DNA of 64,000 bases from NCBI GenBank assembly GCA_035626815.1, contig DASPMY010000011.1, positions 1 through 64,000 of the forward strand, written 5' to 3'. The translations under genes were made by a program, and so were the position numbers. Of the stretch, positions 8,983 through 17,418 are shown piece after piece. Origin of the DNA: Croceibacterium_A sp035626815. GTDB lineage: Bacteria; Pseudomonadota; Alphaproteobacteria; Sphingomonadales; Sphingomonadaceae. The stretch's first letter is position 1. Every line of letters starts with the position of its first letter. The notes beneath the pieces are model-generated. The model was not told the DNA's origin. It was given only the letters and a program-made list of their open reading frames with translations, and did no database searches.

Positions 8983-9441
8983 TCAGCTCGCGGCCAGGAT
9001 TCCGCCGGCGACCAGCGCCGCCACCAGGCCGGCGATGGCCGTGCGCGCTTCGCCGTCGACGGTGGTTCCGCCGGAGGGAACCGCCGGTGTTACCGCCCGC
9101 TGCCACCCGCCCCGGAAGCAGATGTCCTGGCCCGCCGCGCGATCGAGCACGCGCATCCCGTCACGCGGAACGGCGAAGACCCAGGTGTCGGCCTGATACG
9201 AAGCGAGGCAGCCCGCATGATCGGCCCACGCACCGGTCGGCGCATCGCCCACCAGCCAGGTTTCGCCGTTTGCCGGCGTGGCCGGAGGGGCGTCGGCCTC
9301 GCCCTCGATGGCCGGATGGAGCAGCGCGTCGGTCAGCGCGTGCGCCTCGTTGACGAAGAACTCCTTCTGGGTCTGTCCGGCGAACAGCAGCGGCAGTGCA
9401 TAGCGGGCGCTGGCGGAAGTGAAGGTAATCGGATCGGACAT
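8983..9441 (-). CDS. DUF2793 protein at the end of the GTA cluster
   Basis: 152 residues. The N-terminal segment FAGQTQKEFFVNEAHAL is typical of DUF2793, found downstream of tail-tip genes in alphaproteobacterial GTA and phage clusters. The C-terminus ends in a hydrophobic, alanine-rich stretch (GLVAALVAGGILAAS). It probably decorates or caps the tail fibre region, but no function is established. It starts 22 bases after gp15. Confidence 0.78.
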   Translation of the reverse strand: MSDPITFTSASARYALPLLFAGQTQKEFFVNEAHALTDALLHPAIEGEADAPPATPANGETWLVGDAPTGAWADHAGCLASYQADTWVFAVPRDGMRVLDRAAGQDICFRGGWQRAVTPAVPSGGTTVDGEARTAIAGLVAALVAGGILAAS

Positions 9442-9462
9442 GGCGGTCCCCTTGGATGCCGG

Positions 9463-11649
9463 TCAGGATATGACTGTGAGAAGGAGCGGGTCGGACATCG
9501 CCGCGCTGCCGACCTGGCGCACCCACAGGGTCTGCCCGGAATGGTCGGCCGCCAGCTGCGCCCAGGCGGCGGCGGACAGCTCGAGCCGCGATCGGCCGAG
9601 CTCCCAGCGCAGCGTCGGCGCTTCGGCATCGCCGAGGCCGACGAGGTAAGCTTCCGCCTGCTCGTTGAGCGGCAGCTCGACCCCGTCCGGCCAGGCCCAC
9701 GCACCGCGGCTTCGCCGGGTCCATTGCAGCAGTCGACCGCCGTCGGCAGCGGACGCTACGCGGGGATGGACCGGCGGCAACGGGCGCAGCGTCGCGCCGG
9801 CATTGGCGATGGCGGAAACGACGGGCGCGGGGTCGGCGAGACCGATTGCCGCCAGCGCTTGCGCCGACGGGGTTCCCAGCTTCGCCGGGTCGATCCTGAC
9901 CGGCCGGCTGTCGAGCAGCACGAAAGGCGTGTCGGCCGCATGGCCCGCGATCGCCGCCGCTTCGGTCCCGCCGCGGCCGCGCAACAGGCCGGTCAGCCGC
10001 CACATCGCCCCGCCGAGCGAGGTCGCCTGCGCGAACTGCAGCACTTCGCCACCCACGAGCGCGCGATTGGCCCCGTTGGCGAGCGCCTCCGGCGCGGCAT
10101 CGAGCAGCTCGAAGTCGTCGGAAACGACCTCGACCTCGAGCGAGCCGGCCCGGTCGAGCAACAGGGCCGCAGACCCGGGGACCGCGGCGACGATTCGGCC
10201 CATCACGCTTCGCACGCTGCCGCTGCTGCCGATCGGAACGAGCTCGCCGGCCTGCTCGGCATAGAGCGCCGCGCCGGTCCATCCGGACGATTCGGAGGAG
10301 ACGGCGGCAAACACCTGCCGGGCATCCCCGGCGGCCGCGCCGTCCCACGGCAACTCGTACGCGTGCAGTTGCGTGGGCGTCGCGAGAAGGTCGGGCGCGG
10401 GGAGCGACTGGCCCGGATCGGCCGCCGGCTGCCGGGCGGCGACCACGGGGAGGCGGCGCAGCTCCAGCTCGACGCCGCGTTCGCGCCATTCCCAGCTTTC
10501 GATGCGCCAGTGTCCGGCGTGGCCCGGTACCCGGACGACTTCGCCCGGGACGATCGTCGGGTCGAGCTCGGCGACGCGCCAGGCGAGCAGCTCGCGCGCC
10601 CAGCCGGCCCGCTCTGCCGCCGCGTTGGCCAGCGTGCGCGCGGTCTCGGCGCTGAGCGCGCCGGGAAATTCGAGCACCCGGCTGCGGCCAGGACGCGCGC
10701 GGCCGTCGGCCCGTTGCAGGCCGGCCTGGTAGTCGCGCGAAGGGTCGTAGTAGCGCAGCCCTTCCGGGATATCGCGGGCGTCGGCCTGGCGGCGCACGGT
10801 CGCGCCGGCCTGGCCGCCAAAGCCATCGTCGCCGAAATCGACCGCCGCCTCGGGCAGCAGCGGCGGATTGGCCGGCTGCGTCTCGCTCGAGCGGATCGTC
10901 AGGCGCTCGCCGCCGGCGTCGCACGCCAACGGATAAAGCTGGTCGACCGTGGCCAGGGTCGCGGCCAGCGCGTCGCCTTCGTCGCTGAAGCCGCCGAGGC
11001 CGGGCAGCGCCGGCTCGACCTCAACCGGGCGGTCGAGCGGCGCGACCAGCTCGGCGAGCGTGACCTCGCCGTCGTCGGCGACGATCTCGAACGTCAGCGC
11101 CGGGATGCGGTTGCCGAAGTCGGCGAGCTGCAGCGCCTCGAGAACGCAGTACGCGAGGCCCCGGAACGCCGGGCACGCCGCGCCTTGGGCCGAAGCGATC
11201 AGCGGGTCGGCGGGCTGGTCGCCGTGGCCGGTGTAGATTCGCAGCTCGCCGCCGGTCTTGAGGTCGCCGCCGCGGCCGCGCAGCAGGTTGCCGTCGGCCC
11301 AGATGCGGCCGAGAGCGCGAATCGGGCGGCTGGCGAGCGCGACGGCAAGCGAGACCGAGTAACTGAACGTGGTCGTCGAGGGGCGGCCTTTGCCGCCGCT
11401 CTCGTCGCTCGTCTCGACGAGGTCGGTCGACCAGATGATGGTGCCGGCGGCGCGCATCGTGCCATAGTGCCGCGGGATCGGGGAGCCGTAGCTCGACGTG
11501 GTCACCGCCAGCTCCTTGAGCCGCGGTCCCTCGCGCTTCGGGCTGCCGATGATCGCGCGGTCGATCTGGTTGCCGATCAGCGCGCCGATCGAGCCGCCGA
11601 TGGGCCCGCCGAGCGCGGTGCCGACCGCGGAAAGAACCAGGGTTGCCAT
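9463..11649 (-). CDS. GTA gp15-like tail tip/host-specificity protein, short form
   Basis: 728 residues. The N-terminus is a glycine-rich hydrophobic segment (GGPIGGSIGALIGNQIDRAI) followed by YGSPIPRHYGTMR, as in phage tail tip proteins of the RcGTA gp15 type. In RcGTA the homologue is about 1,300 residues and includes a TIM-barrel region. This protein is much shorter and I see no obvious barrel in it. A TIM-barrel-like region is instead present in the gp12 homologue of this cluster. The start follows gp14 by 9 bases. Confidence 0.8.
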   Translation of the reverse strand: MATLVLSAVGTALGGPIGGSIGALIGNQIDRAIIGSPKREGPRLKELAVTTSSYGSPIPRHYGTMRAAGTIIWSTDLVETSDESGGKGRPSTTTFSYSVSLAVALASRPIRALGRIWADGNLLRGRGGDLKTGGELRIYTGHGDQPADPLIASAQGAACPAFRGLAYCVLEALQLADFGNRIPALTFEIVADDGEVTLAELVAPLDRPVEVEPALPGLGGFSDEGDALAATLATVDQLYPLACDAGGERLTIRSSETQPANPPLLPEAAVDFGDDGFGGQAGATVRRQADARDIPEGLRYYDPSRDYQAGLQRADGRARPGRSRVLEFPGALSAETARTLANAAAERAGWARELLAWRVAELDPTIVPGEVVRVPGHAGHWRIESWEWRERGVELELRRLPVVAARQPAADPGQSLPAPDLLATPTQLHAYELPWDGAAAGDARQVFAAVSSESSGWTGAALYAEQAGELVPIGSSGSVRSVMGRIVAAVPGSAALLLDRAGSLEVEVVSDDFELLDAAPEALANGANRALVGGEVLQFAQATSLGGAMWRLTGLLRGRGGTEAAAIAGHAADTPFVLLDSRPVRIDPAKLGTPSAQALAAIGLADPAPVVSAIANAGATLRPLPPVHPRVASAADGGRLLQWTRRSRGAWAWPDGVELPLNEQAEAYLVGLGDAEAPTLRWELGRSRLELSAAAWAQLAADHSGQTLWVRQVGSAAMSDPLLLTVIS

Positions 11650-11658
11650 GTTCGGGAC

Positions 11659-12069
11659 CTATTCGGTTGGCAGGCGCCAGCGGCGCTCGGTGGGCCACGG
11701 CAGCGGCGCCGGTGTGCGGACGACGCGCCCGAGCCCGGCGTGGGCATGGATGGCCGCTTGATCGGCCGCAGCGACGGCCAGGTGATGCTGGCCGGGGCCG
11801 GGGGTCAGCAGGAGGATGTCGCCGGGCTCGACCGGCCCGGTGGCCTCGCGCAGCACCGCATCGTCTGCCGCGCCGAGCAACCGCTCGACCCGCAGCCGGC
11901 GCAGCTGATAGCCGGACGGCGCCGGTACGGTCCGGCCGATCGCCGAGAGCGCAGCCGCGACCAAGCCGACGCAGTCGAGCCCCGTCGCCGGATCGCGCCC
12001 GTGAAGCCGGTATGGCACCCCGACCAGGCGCTCGGCCGCGGCGGCCAGCGCCGCGCCCGCGTCGCTCAC
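11659..12069 (-). CDS. NlpC/P60-type tail peptidase (GTA gp14)
   Basis: 136 residues with a GTG start overlapping the gp13 stop (GTGA). The catalytic Cys is in GLDCVGLV and the His in QHHLAV, followed by AIHAHAG. In RcGTA gp14 is the tail-tip cell-wall peptidase that opens peptidoglycan during DNA delivery. Size and position match. No signal peptide is present, as expected for a virion protein. Confidence 0.87.
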   Translation of the reverse strand: MSDAGAALAAAAERLVGVPYRLHGRDPATGLDCVGLVAAALSAIGRTVPAPSGYQLRRLRVERLLGAADDAVLREATGPVEPGDILLLTPGPGQHHLAVAAADQAAIHAHAGLGRVVRTPAPLPWPTERRWRLPTE

Positions 12070-12887
12070 GGCGAGCGCGTCGGGTAGCGGGCGATCAGGT
12101 CGTTGCCCGGGAGGAACGGCTCGCCCTGGAAGTTGACGGCATTGCCGAACCGCGCGTGGCAGGTCTGCAGCGTGTGGTCGCAGCCCTCGCGCAACAGGGC
12201 CCGGGCACCCGGCGCCAGGGCCGGGTCGAGCGCGACGTCGAGCACCAGCCCGTTCGCTTCGACGCGGGCAATCTCCATCGTTGCCCCCGCGTGCGGCCCG
12301 TCGAGCCACCGCAAGCTGCCATCGCTGAACGGCATCGCGTCGGGGATACCCGCGAAGGTCACGCGATTGGCCTCGATCTCCACGCCGGCGAGCGCGGCCT
12401 CGTGGGTGAAGCGCGCCAAGCTCAGCGTGCAGCCGGGGCCGCAGAAGCGCGCGCGGCAGGTCGGGCTGGTGCGCGGCACGGTGTCGGCTTCGAGGTCGGC
12501 CTTGGCCGAGCGCAGCTCGGCGCTGAAGCCGCGCGCTTCCTCCGATACGCCGCCGATCTCGCCGCGGTAGAGCACCGCTCGGTCGAGGTTGTCCCAGTCG
12601 ACCACGCCGATCTCCACCGCGGCGCCGTCGAACCGGCCGGCGGCAAGGTCGGCCGCGGCGATGCTGTCGTGGGTCAGCGCGCCTTGCACTTCGGCGCTGT
12701 CGGGAGCGAGATCGGCGGTGCGGCGGATCGCGCTCGGCAGCATCCCCGGCGCGGCGCGGTGGCGCACGCCGTCGAACCACAAGTCGCGGTCGTGGCTGGT
12801 CAGCCCGAGCGTCACCCCGTCGCGGCGCTGGATCCGCCAGAACGCGGCGACGCCTTCGAGCTCTTCGCGATTGAACACCCGGCTCAT
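12066..12887 (-). CDS. DUF2163 / phage BR0599 family tail hub protein (GTA gp13)
   Basis: 273 residues, starting at ATG 12887 in an ATGA overlap with gp12. A longer open frame upstream is a shadow inside gp12. The C-terminal half has the cysteine-rich segment CRARFCGPGCTLSL and later CDHTLQTCHARFGN, characteristic of the BR0599 family. In RcGTA gp13 is the hub that holds gp14 and gp15 at the tail tip. Confidence 0.88.
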   Translation of the reverse strand: MSRVFNREELEGVAAFWRIQRRDGVTLGLTSHDRDLWFDGVRHRAAPGMLPSAIRRTADLAPDSAEVQGALTHDSIAAADLAAGRFDGAAVEIGVVDWDNLDRAVLYRGEIGGVSEEARGFSAELRSAKADLEADTVPRTSPTCRARFCGPGCTLSLARFTHEAALAGVEIEANRVTFAGIPDAMPFSDGSLRWLDGPHAGATMEIARVEANGLVLDVALDPALAPGARALLREGCDHTLQTCHARFGNAVNFQGEPFLPGNDLIARYPTRSP

Positions 12888-15208
12888 GCGACCTCCCGGA
12901 TCTCGACCAGCGGCACCGACGGCGCCTCGCCGGCGGCGAACGCCGCGCCGGTCACGTCGAGCCGGTCGGATTCGAAACGCACCGGCACGTCGAACAGGAA
13001 CCCGGCCTGCACCGCCGCGCCCGGCGGCGGGGCCTCGGCGAAGGCGATCCAGCCGCCGGGCTCGAGCACCCAGCCGCTGGCCGGCTCCCCGTCGATCGCT
13101 ACCGTCACGCTGTCGGCGCGCGGCCGGGTGATGAAGCGCACCTGCGGCTCGGGCCCGTCGTAGGCCTTGAGCAGGCGAAACCGCGCGGTCAGCCCGTCGC
13201 CGGTGCCGAGCCGCTGGTCGGTCGGCGTCGGCGGCGCGGTCATCGCCGCCGAGCTGAAATCGAACGGATCGCGCAGGCGGAAGCCGCGCGCGGCGCCGCG
13301 GCGGGCGCGGAAGAAGGCGATCAGCGTGCCGAGCTCGGCTTCGGAGCGGATGCCCGGGCCGACGTCGAAATGCAGCCGCGCGTCGCTCCAGTGGCTGCCG
13401 CGCCGTTCGTGGCCCGAGGCGGTCAGGGCGATCGAGGTCGAGAACTCGGCGCTCACCCCCGCGTCGCGGCCCAGCGCCAGCGGATAAAGCACGTCGTCGA
13501 AGGCTTGCATGTCGGTCTCTCCCGAAGCGGGCAGGCGGGTGTATCCGTCGCGCGCGACTTGCGGCAGCGCCCAGACGAAGCGGCGGGCGACCCCGCGCGC
13601 GGCGGCCTCGTCGATCGCGCCGTCGATGCGCGGCCAGAAGGCGTCGGCATCCTCCGGCCGGAGGACGAATCCGGCGAGGTAGTCCTGCCGCTCGGGCGGA
13701 TAGGCCAGGCGCTGGTCCATCGTCGCGTAGCCGGCGCGGCGGCGCGCCTCGGCCCCCGCGGTGAGCCAGTCGTAGTCCTCGACCTGCAGCCGGTCGTAAG
13801 CCGGCCAGGCCCAGCCCGGAGGCAGGTTGGCGCGGCGCAGCTCGGGCATCGCCGGGTCGAGCACCGTCGGCGTGAACAGCAGCAGCAGGACCTCGGCGAG
13901 CCCGCCCGAAGCGGCCGTGACCGCGTCGCGCAACGCGGCGGTCGATGCCGCCAGCGCCGCGCCGGCCTGGTCGAGCAGCGCCAGCTCGGCCGCGGTCAGC
14001 GGCTGGCGCAAGTCGGCGATCTCGGGCGGGTCGCCGCCGAACAGCGCGCGCGCGTCGTCGTCGTAGAGCGCGATCCGCCCGTCGGCGGCGGTCCACCACC
14101 ACGGCTCGCCGATCTGGAACGACACCGGCAGCCCGGCGTCCTGCATCAGCGCCGCGAAGCGCCCGGCGATCGCCTGCAGGAACGTCATCGCCCAGGCGTT
14201 GGCCGGCGACAGCAGCGCCGAAGGCGGCACCCAGCCGGTCAGCGCCGGGGCACCGTCGGCGAAGCGCTGCTGCCACGAGGGCGGGCAATGCTCGGCGAAC
14301 AGCTCGTACGACAGCGAGGCGATCGGGCGGTAGCCTTGCGCGGCGCTCAGCGCGAAGTAGCTCGCGTGCCACGCCTCGGCCGGCGCGCACAGCTGGGGCG
14401 TCGAATCGACCTGCAGCACACGCTCGGCGGTGCGCTCGAGCCGGTAGTAATGGCTCATCCCGACATAGTGGACGATCGCGCCCCGGTACCCGAGCCCGCG
14501 CAAGTTGCGCAGCACGCGCGCCGGCGTCAAGTTGTAGCTGTCGTCGTACGCGGTCGCCATGTGAAGGTCGTGCGGCGGCAGCAGGATGTCGCCGACCGCC
14601 AGCATCGGCCGGTCGCCCGAGCATACGATCCCGCTCAGCTCGACCCAGCCGTCGGCGCGCTGCGGCAGCAGCGCGGCGCTCGCCGGGTCGTAGCCTGGGG
14701 GCGCCATCGAGATGAACATCCGGTCGATGTCGTGCGGCCACACCGGATCGGCGGCGGCCTCGTCCCACCCGCCGGCGAGCGCCGAGAACGGCAGCGTCAC
14801 CACGGCGTCCTCGGGCGAGCCCTCGGCGTAGTTCCACAGCCGCACGAACCAGCTGCGCGGCATCTCGTTGGCGTCGCGCCCTTCGATCGTCAGCGTCGGG
14901 CCATGGACCGCGTCGAGCGGCACCACGCCGCCCGAGCGCCAGCGGAAGCGCAACGTGGAGCGCGAGTAGTCGAAGTCGGTGTCGTAGCGCAGCAGCGGGT
15001 GGTCGTAGCGGTCGCTCGAGTCCCAGATCAGCCCGGCGAGCGCGCCGGCGTGATGGAACTCGAGCTCGACGCGCAGCGCATCGGGCGCCGTCGTGACCAC
15101 CGAGGCCATCATCGGCCGCTGGAAGTCGACGGTCCAGAACCGCGGGTCGAACCGCTGGATCCAGTCCGACTGCTGGCCGTCGCGCCGGTAGGCGAGCCAG
15201 AAAGCCAT
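12884..15208 (-). CDS. Tail protein: large TIM-barrel-like N-terminal region fused to DUF2460 (GTA gp12)
   Basis: 774 residues. The last about 205 residues (from about 569) are a DUF2460/gp12 distal-tail domain, with SHWSDARLHFDVGPGIRS and RARRGAARGFRLRDPFDF. RcGTA gp12 is only about 210 residues, so about 560 residues are added in front. That part has beta-rich start sequences and then motifs such as QIGEPWWWTAADGR, ANLPPGWAWPAYDRLQVEDYDW and RRFVWALPQVARDGYTR, which look like a glycosidase-type TIM barrel. It may correspond to regions called non-contractile tail sheath protein in some phages; that name is from memory and uncertain. Confidence 0.75.
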   Translation of the reverse strand: MAFWLAYRRDGQQSDWIQRFDPRFWTVDFQRPMMASVVTTAPDALRVELEFHHAGALAGLIWDSSDRYDHPLLRYDTDFDYSRSTLRFRWRSGGVVPLDAVHGPTLTIEGRDANEMPRSWFVRLWNYAEGSPEDAVVTLPFSALAGGWDEAAADPVWPHDIDRMFISMAPPGYDPASAALLPQRADGWVELSGIVCSGDRPMLAVGDILLPPHDLHMATAYDDSYNLTPARVLRNLRGLGYRGAIVHYVGMSHYYRLERTAERVLQVDSTPQLCAPAEAWHASYFALSAAQGYRPIASLSYELFAEHCPPSWQQRFADGAPALTGWVPPSALLSPANAWAMTFLQAIAGRFAALMQDAGLPVSFQIGEPWWWTAADGRIALYDDDARALFGGDPPEIADLRQPLTAAELALLDQAGAALAASTAALRDAVTAASGGLAEVLLLLFTPTVLDPAMPELRRANLPPGWAWPAYDRLQVEDYDWLTAGAEARRRAGYATMDQRLAYPPERQDYLAGFVLRPEDADAFWPRIDGAIDEAAARGVARRFVWALPQVARDGYTRLPASGETDMQAFDDVLYPLALGRDAGVSAEFSTSIALTASGHERRGSHWSDARLHFDVGPGIRSEAELGTLIAFFRARRGAARGFRLRDPFDFSSAAMTAPPTPTDQRLGTGDGLTARFRLLKAYDGPEPQVRFITRPRADSVTVAIDGEPASGWVLEPGGWIAFAEAPPPGAAVQAGFLFDVPVRFESDRLDVTGAAFAAGEAPSVPLVEIREVA

Positions 15209-15218
15209 GGGCGGTTCC

Positions 15219-15803
15219 TCAGAATTCGCGCAACGCGCGGCGGATGGAGCTGGCGACCTGCCGCGACGAGCGGCGCAGCGCGGTCGGCGCGTCGCCGCCG
15301 CGCGGCTGGGCGACCTGGATCGAGACGCGGACCTCGCGGGGTGGGCCGCTGGCGAGGGTCTCCACGCGGCCCGCGGCGGTCGGCATGAACAGCTCGGGGC
15401 CGCGCTCGCCGACGAGGTAGGCCGAGCCCGGCGCCACCGGGCCGCCGGTCGCCCGCCCGGGGAGGCCGAACAGCGCGCTGATCGCGCTCGTCAGGATCGA
15501 GCCGATCCCGGCGCCCGCTCCGCCCCCGCCGGGACTTCCGCCGAACAGGTTGCCGATGCCGCTGTGCACCGCCTGCCCGGCGATCTGGTTGAGCGTGTCG
15601 AGCGCGATGCGCTTGAGATCGTCGAATCCCAGGCTGCCCCGGCGAATCGCGGTCATCAGGCCGCGCTCGAGCACCGCGCCGGCGGCGGCGAAGCCGTCGG
15701 CCAGCGTCGAATCGATCGTCGCGCGCATCGCCTCGATGTCCGAGCGGAATCCGCTCGTGCTGGCGCGCACCTCGATCATCAGCGTTTCGATTTCGTCATC
15801 CAT
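15219..15803 (-). CDS. Short tail tape-measure protein (GTA gp11)
   Basis: 194 residues, close to the RcGTA gp11 size and far shorter than phage tape measures, consistent with a short GTA tail. The N-terminal helical half (residues 1-75) is followed by a Gly/Ala-rich, membrane-prone stretch (about 85-118) and the motif RATGGPVAPGSAYLVGERGPE, trimmed here to its core GERGPELFMPT, a hallmark of tape-measure C-termini. It overlaps gp10.1 by 8 bases. Confidence 0.83.
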   Translation of the reverse strand: MDDEIETLMIEVRASTSGFRSDIEAMRATIDSTLADGFAAAGAVLERGLMTAIRRGSLGFDDLKRIALDTLNQIAGQAVHSGIGNLFGGSPGGGGAGAGIGSILTSAISALFGLPGRATGGPVAPGSAYLVGERGPELFMPTAAGRVETLASGPPREVRVSIQVAQPRGGDAPTALRRSSRQVASSIRRALREF

Positions 15804-15993
15804 CGCTCTCGCGCTCCAGCAAGGCGGTCAATTCCGGGCGGCTGAGCGGCGCGCCCGGCCCTTCCCCGGCCACGGCGAAGATCGCCGCCAGCTCGGCCGG
15901 GGTCGCCGCCCAGAAGTCATCCGGCCGCCAGCCGAGCGCGCGCGGGACGATCCCGGCGAGGCCGCGCGCCCAATCGGCGAAGCGCTCGCTCAC
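15796..15993 (-). CDS. Rcc01693-type phage tail assembly chaperone (GTA gp10.1)
   Basis: 65 residues, GTG start at 15993 in a GTGA overlap with gp10. The motif GWRPDDFWAATPAELAAIF is diagnostic of the small Phage_TAC_6 family encoded just before the tape-measure gene. It probably prevents premature tape-measure and tube assembly. Confidence 0.85.
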   Translation of the reverse strand: MSERFADWARGLAGIVPRALGWRPDDFWAATPAELAAIFAVAGEGPGAPLSRPELTALLERESDG

Positions 15994-16340
15994 CCGCGGC
16001 CCTGCAGGATCTGGCCGAGCAGCGCGCGCAACGGGGCGGCGCACCCGGCGAGTCCCAAAGCGGTGACCGCCTCGCCGACCTGCTCGCGTTCGATCCCGTC
16101 GCGCTCGGCCAGGCAGTGCCAGAACAGGCCGGCGAGCTCGGCCAGCCGCAGGCGGCCGTCGCTGGCCCGCTCGACCAACGCGAACAGCGGTCCGAGCTCG
16201 TCCTCCGCGGCGACCAGCGCGGCGAAGCTCGGCCGCAGCACGCGCACCTGCCCGGCGACGGCGAGCGCGGCTTCGCCCCGCAGCCGATTGGCGGGCGCCC
16301 TCTCCGCGCCAGCGCGTGCGGCCCGTCGAACGCGGCTCAT
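15990..16340 (-). CDS. GTA gp10 family protein
   Basis: 116 residues. It matches the GTA-gp10 family by position, length and the segment RLRLAELAGLFWHC; the family sits between the tail tube gene and gp10.1 and is thought to be a tail assembly chaperone partner. It starts in an ATGA overlap with the tail tube gene. The N-terminus is rich in Arg and Ala. Confidence 0.82.
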   Translation of the reverse strand: MSRVRRAARAGAERAPANRLRGEAALAVAGQVRVLRPSFAALVAAEDELGPLFALVERASDGRLRLAELAGLFWHCLAERDGIEREQVGEAVTALGLAGCAAPLRALLGQILQGRG

Positions 16341-16744
16341 GCCGGCACCACCGGGCCCGAGCTTTCCAGTTGCAGCGTGTAGTTGCGCTCGCCGTTGAAA
16401 TCGCCGGCGTAGTCGAGCCGCTGGACGAGGAACTTCCCACGCAGCTTTTCGCCGTCCTCGAACGACAGCTCGTAGTCGGCGATCGTGCCGGCGAGCGCAT
16501 GGGCGCGAACCGCGGACTCCGAGGTGCTGGCGAGGAAAATGCCGGCGGCGCTAACCGATACCGAGCGCGTCCCGGCGCCCGACAGCAGCTCGCGCCAGCC
16601 GCCCGAATCCTTGTGCGTGACGACGACGGTGTCACCGTTGATCGACATCTGCGTCGTGCGCAGCCCGGCGACGGTCTGGTAGTTGGGCGGCACCTCGGCG
16701 TCGCCGATCTTGAGGAGGAAGGCGGAGCCTTTCTGGGCGCTCAT
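16337..16744 (-). CDS. Major tail tube protein (GTA gp9, TP901-1-like)
   Basis: 135 residues, the usual size. The N-terminal GSAFLLKIGD and the central YQTVAGLRTTQMSINGDT are typical of alphaproteobacterial GTA tail tube subunits. These form stacked hexameric rings of the tail. A REP-like element separates it from the upstream DUF3168 gene, the only wide gap in the tail part of the cluster. Confidence 0.9.
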   Translation of the reverse strand: MSAQKGSAFLLKIGDAEVPPNYQTVAGLRTTQMSINGDTVVVTHKDSGGWRELLSGAGTRSVSVSAAGIFLASTSESAVRAHALAGTIADYELSFEDGEKLRGKFLVQRLDYAGDFNGERNYTLQLESSGPVVPA

Positions 16745-16767
16745 GGGGGGTTCTCCTTGGGGAAATT

Positions 16768-16853
16768 CCCCTCCCGCTTGCGGGAGGGGCTAGGCGTGGG
16801 TCAGTCGGGAGTGGGGAGGGCCCACCCCCGGCCCCTCCCGCAAGCGGGAGGGG
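16768..16853. repeat. REP-like double palindrome between GTA gp8 and gp9
   Basis: Two copies of the palindrome CCCCTCCCGC-TTGCGGGAGGGG or its reverse (16768-16789 and 16832-16853) flank a G-rich centre. The unit recurs elsewhere in the window, for example at 61970-61989. Confidence 0.85.
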
Positions 16854-16855
16854 AG

Positions 16856-17245
16856 CTACTGGGCGAGCAGCCGGAAGCGGTATTCGAGCAGCACGGCGCG
16901 GGCGTTGCCGGGGCGCTGCTCGGCGCGGGCGCGCAGGAACGTCAGGTTGGCGACCTCGAACCCGGGCTGGGCCCGCGGCAGCGCCTCGATCCGCGCCTCG
17001 ATCGCCTGCACCGTGGCGGCGGCGGTGGCCGGGTCGTCGCCGCGGCAGCGGAGCTCGAGCGCGATGCGCACCTCGCGCCCGATGCGGTCTTTGGTGCTCC
17101 AGTCGGCGCTGGCGCTCGCCGCCAGGCCGAGCCACGGCGGAGACGCGCGCGAGGGCGCCTCCTCGGCGACCGCGTTGACCAGGTTGGCGAGGATCGCGTC
17201 GGCCTGAAGCCAGCCGATCAGCGCGGCGCGCAGTTGCGTTTCCAT
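16856..17245 (-). CDS. DUF3168 tail terminator protein (GTA gp8)
   Basis: 129 residues. It starts METQLRAALIGWLQAD and contains the segment YRFRLLAQ at the end, as in DUF3168 proteins that cap the tail and join it to the head. The start at 17245 is 3 bases from the preceding small gene. The REP-like element begins 3 bases downstream of its stop. Confidence 0.85.
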   Translation of the reverse strand: METQLRAALIGWLQADAILANLVNAVAEEAPSRASPPWLGLAASASADWSTKDRIGREVRIALELRCRGDDPATAAATVQAIEARIEALPRAQPGFEVANLTFLRARAEQRPGNARAVLLEYRFRLLAQ

Positions 17246-17247
17246 CT

Positions 17248-17418
17248 CTACCGGTCCTTCGCGAAGAGCGGCCACAACAGCCCGGCCAGGCGCCAGCGGC
17301 GAGGATCGCGCCGGTGCGCGCGGATCAGCGCTTCGGCGCGCGCCTCGCCCAGCAGACCCGCCTTGGCGGCGAGCCGGTCGGCCAAGGGCGCGGCTGCACG
17401 GGTCTTGGCCTCGATCAT
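17248..17418 (-). CDS. Small basic protein in the gp7 position of the GTA
   Basis: 56 residues, starting in an ATGA overlap with the connector gene and ending 2 bases before gp8. It is helical and basic (HRRDPRRWRLAG) and ends WPLFAKDR. In RcGTA the gp7 head-tail stopper of about 110 residues occupies this position, but I see no resemblance. The tight overlaps on both sides argue that it is translated. Function is not known. Confidence 0.62.
   Translation of the reverse strand: MIEAKTRAAAPLADRLAAKAGLLGEARAEALIRAHRRDPRRWRLAGLLWPLFAKDR

Noticed and set aside
8479..12087. Very long plus-strand open frame of about 1,200 codons across the GTA tail genes
   Set aside because: It is a shadow of gp15, gp14, DUF2793 and sodC on the minus strand, has Arg/Gly/Ala-rich nonsense composition, and crosses several real gene boundaries.
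12888..14837. N-terminal extension of gp13 to 923 residues
   Set aside because: The extra part lies wholly inside gp12 in another frame; the ATGA overlap at 12884-12887 is the natural start.
16745..16860. CRISPR-like repeat
   Set aside because: Only two palindromic copies with no regular spacer series; it is a REP-like element.
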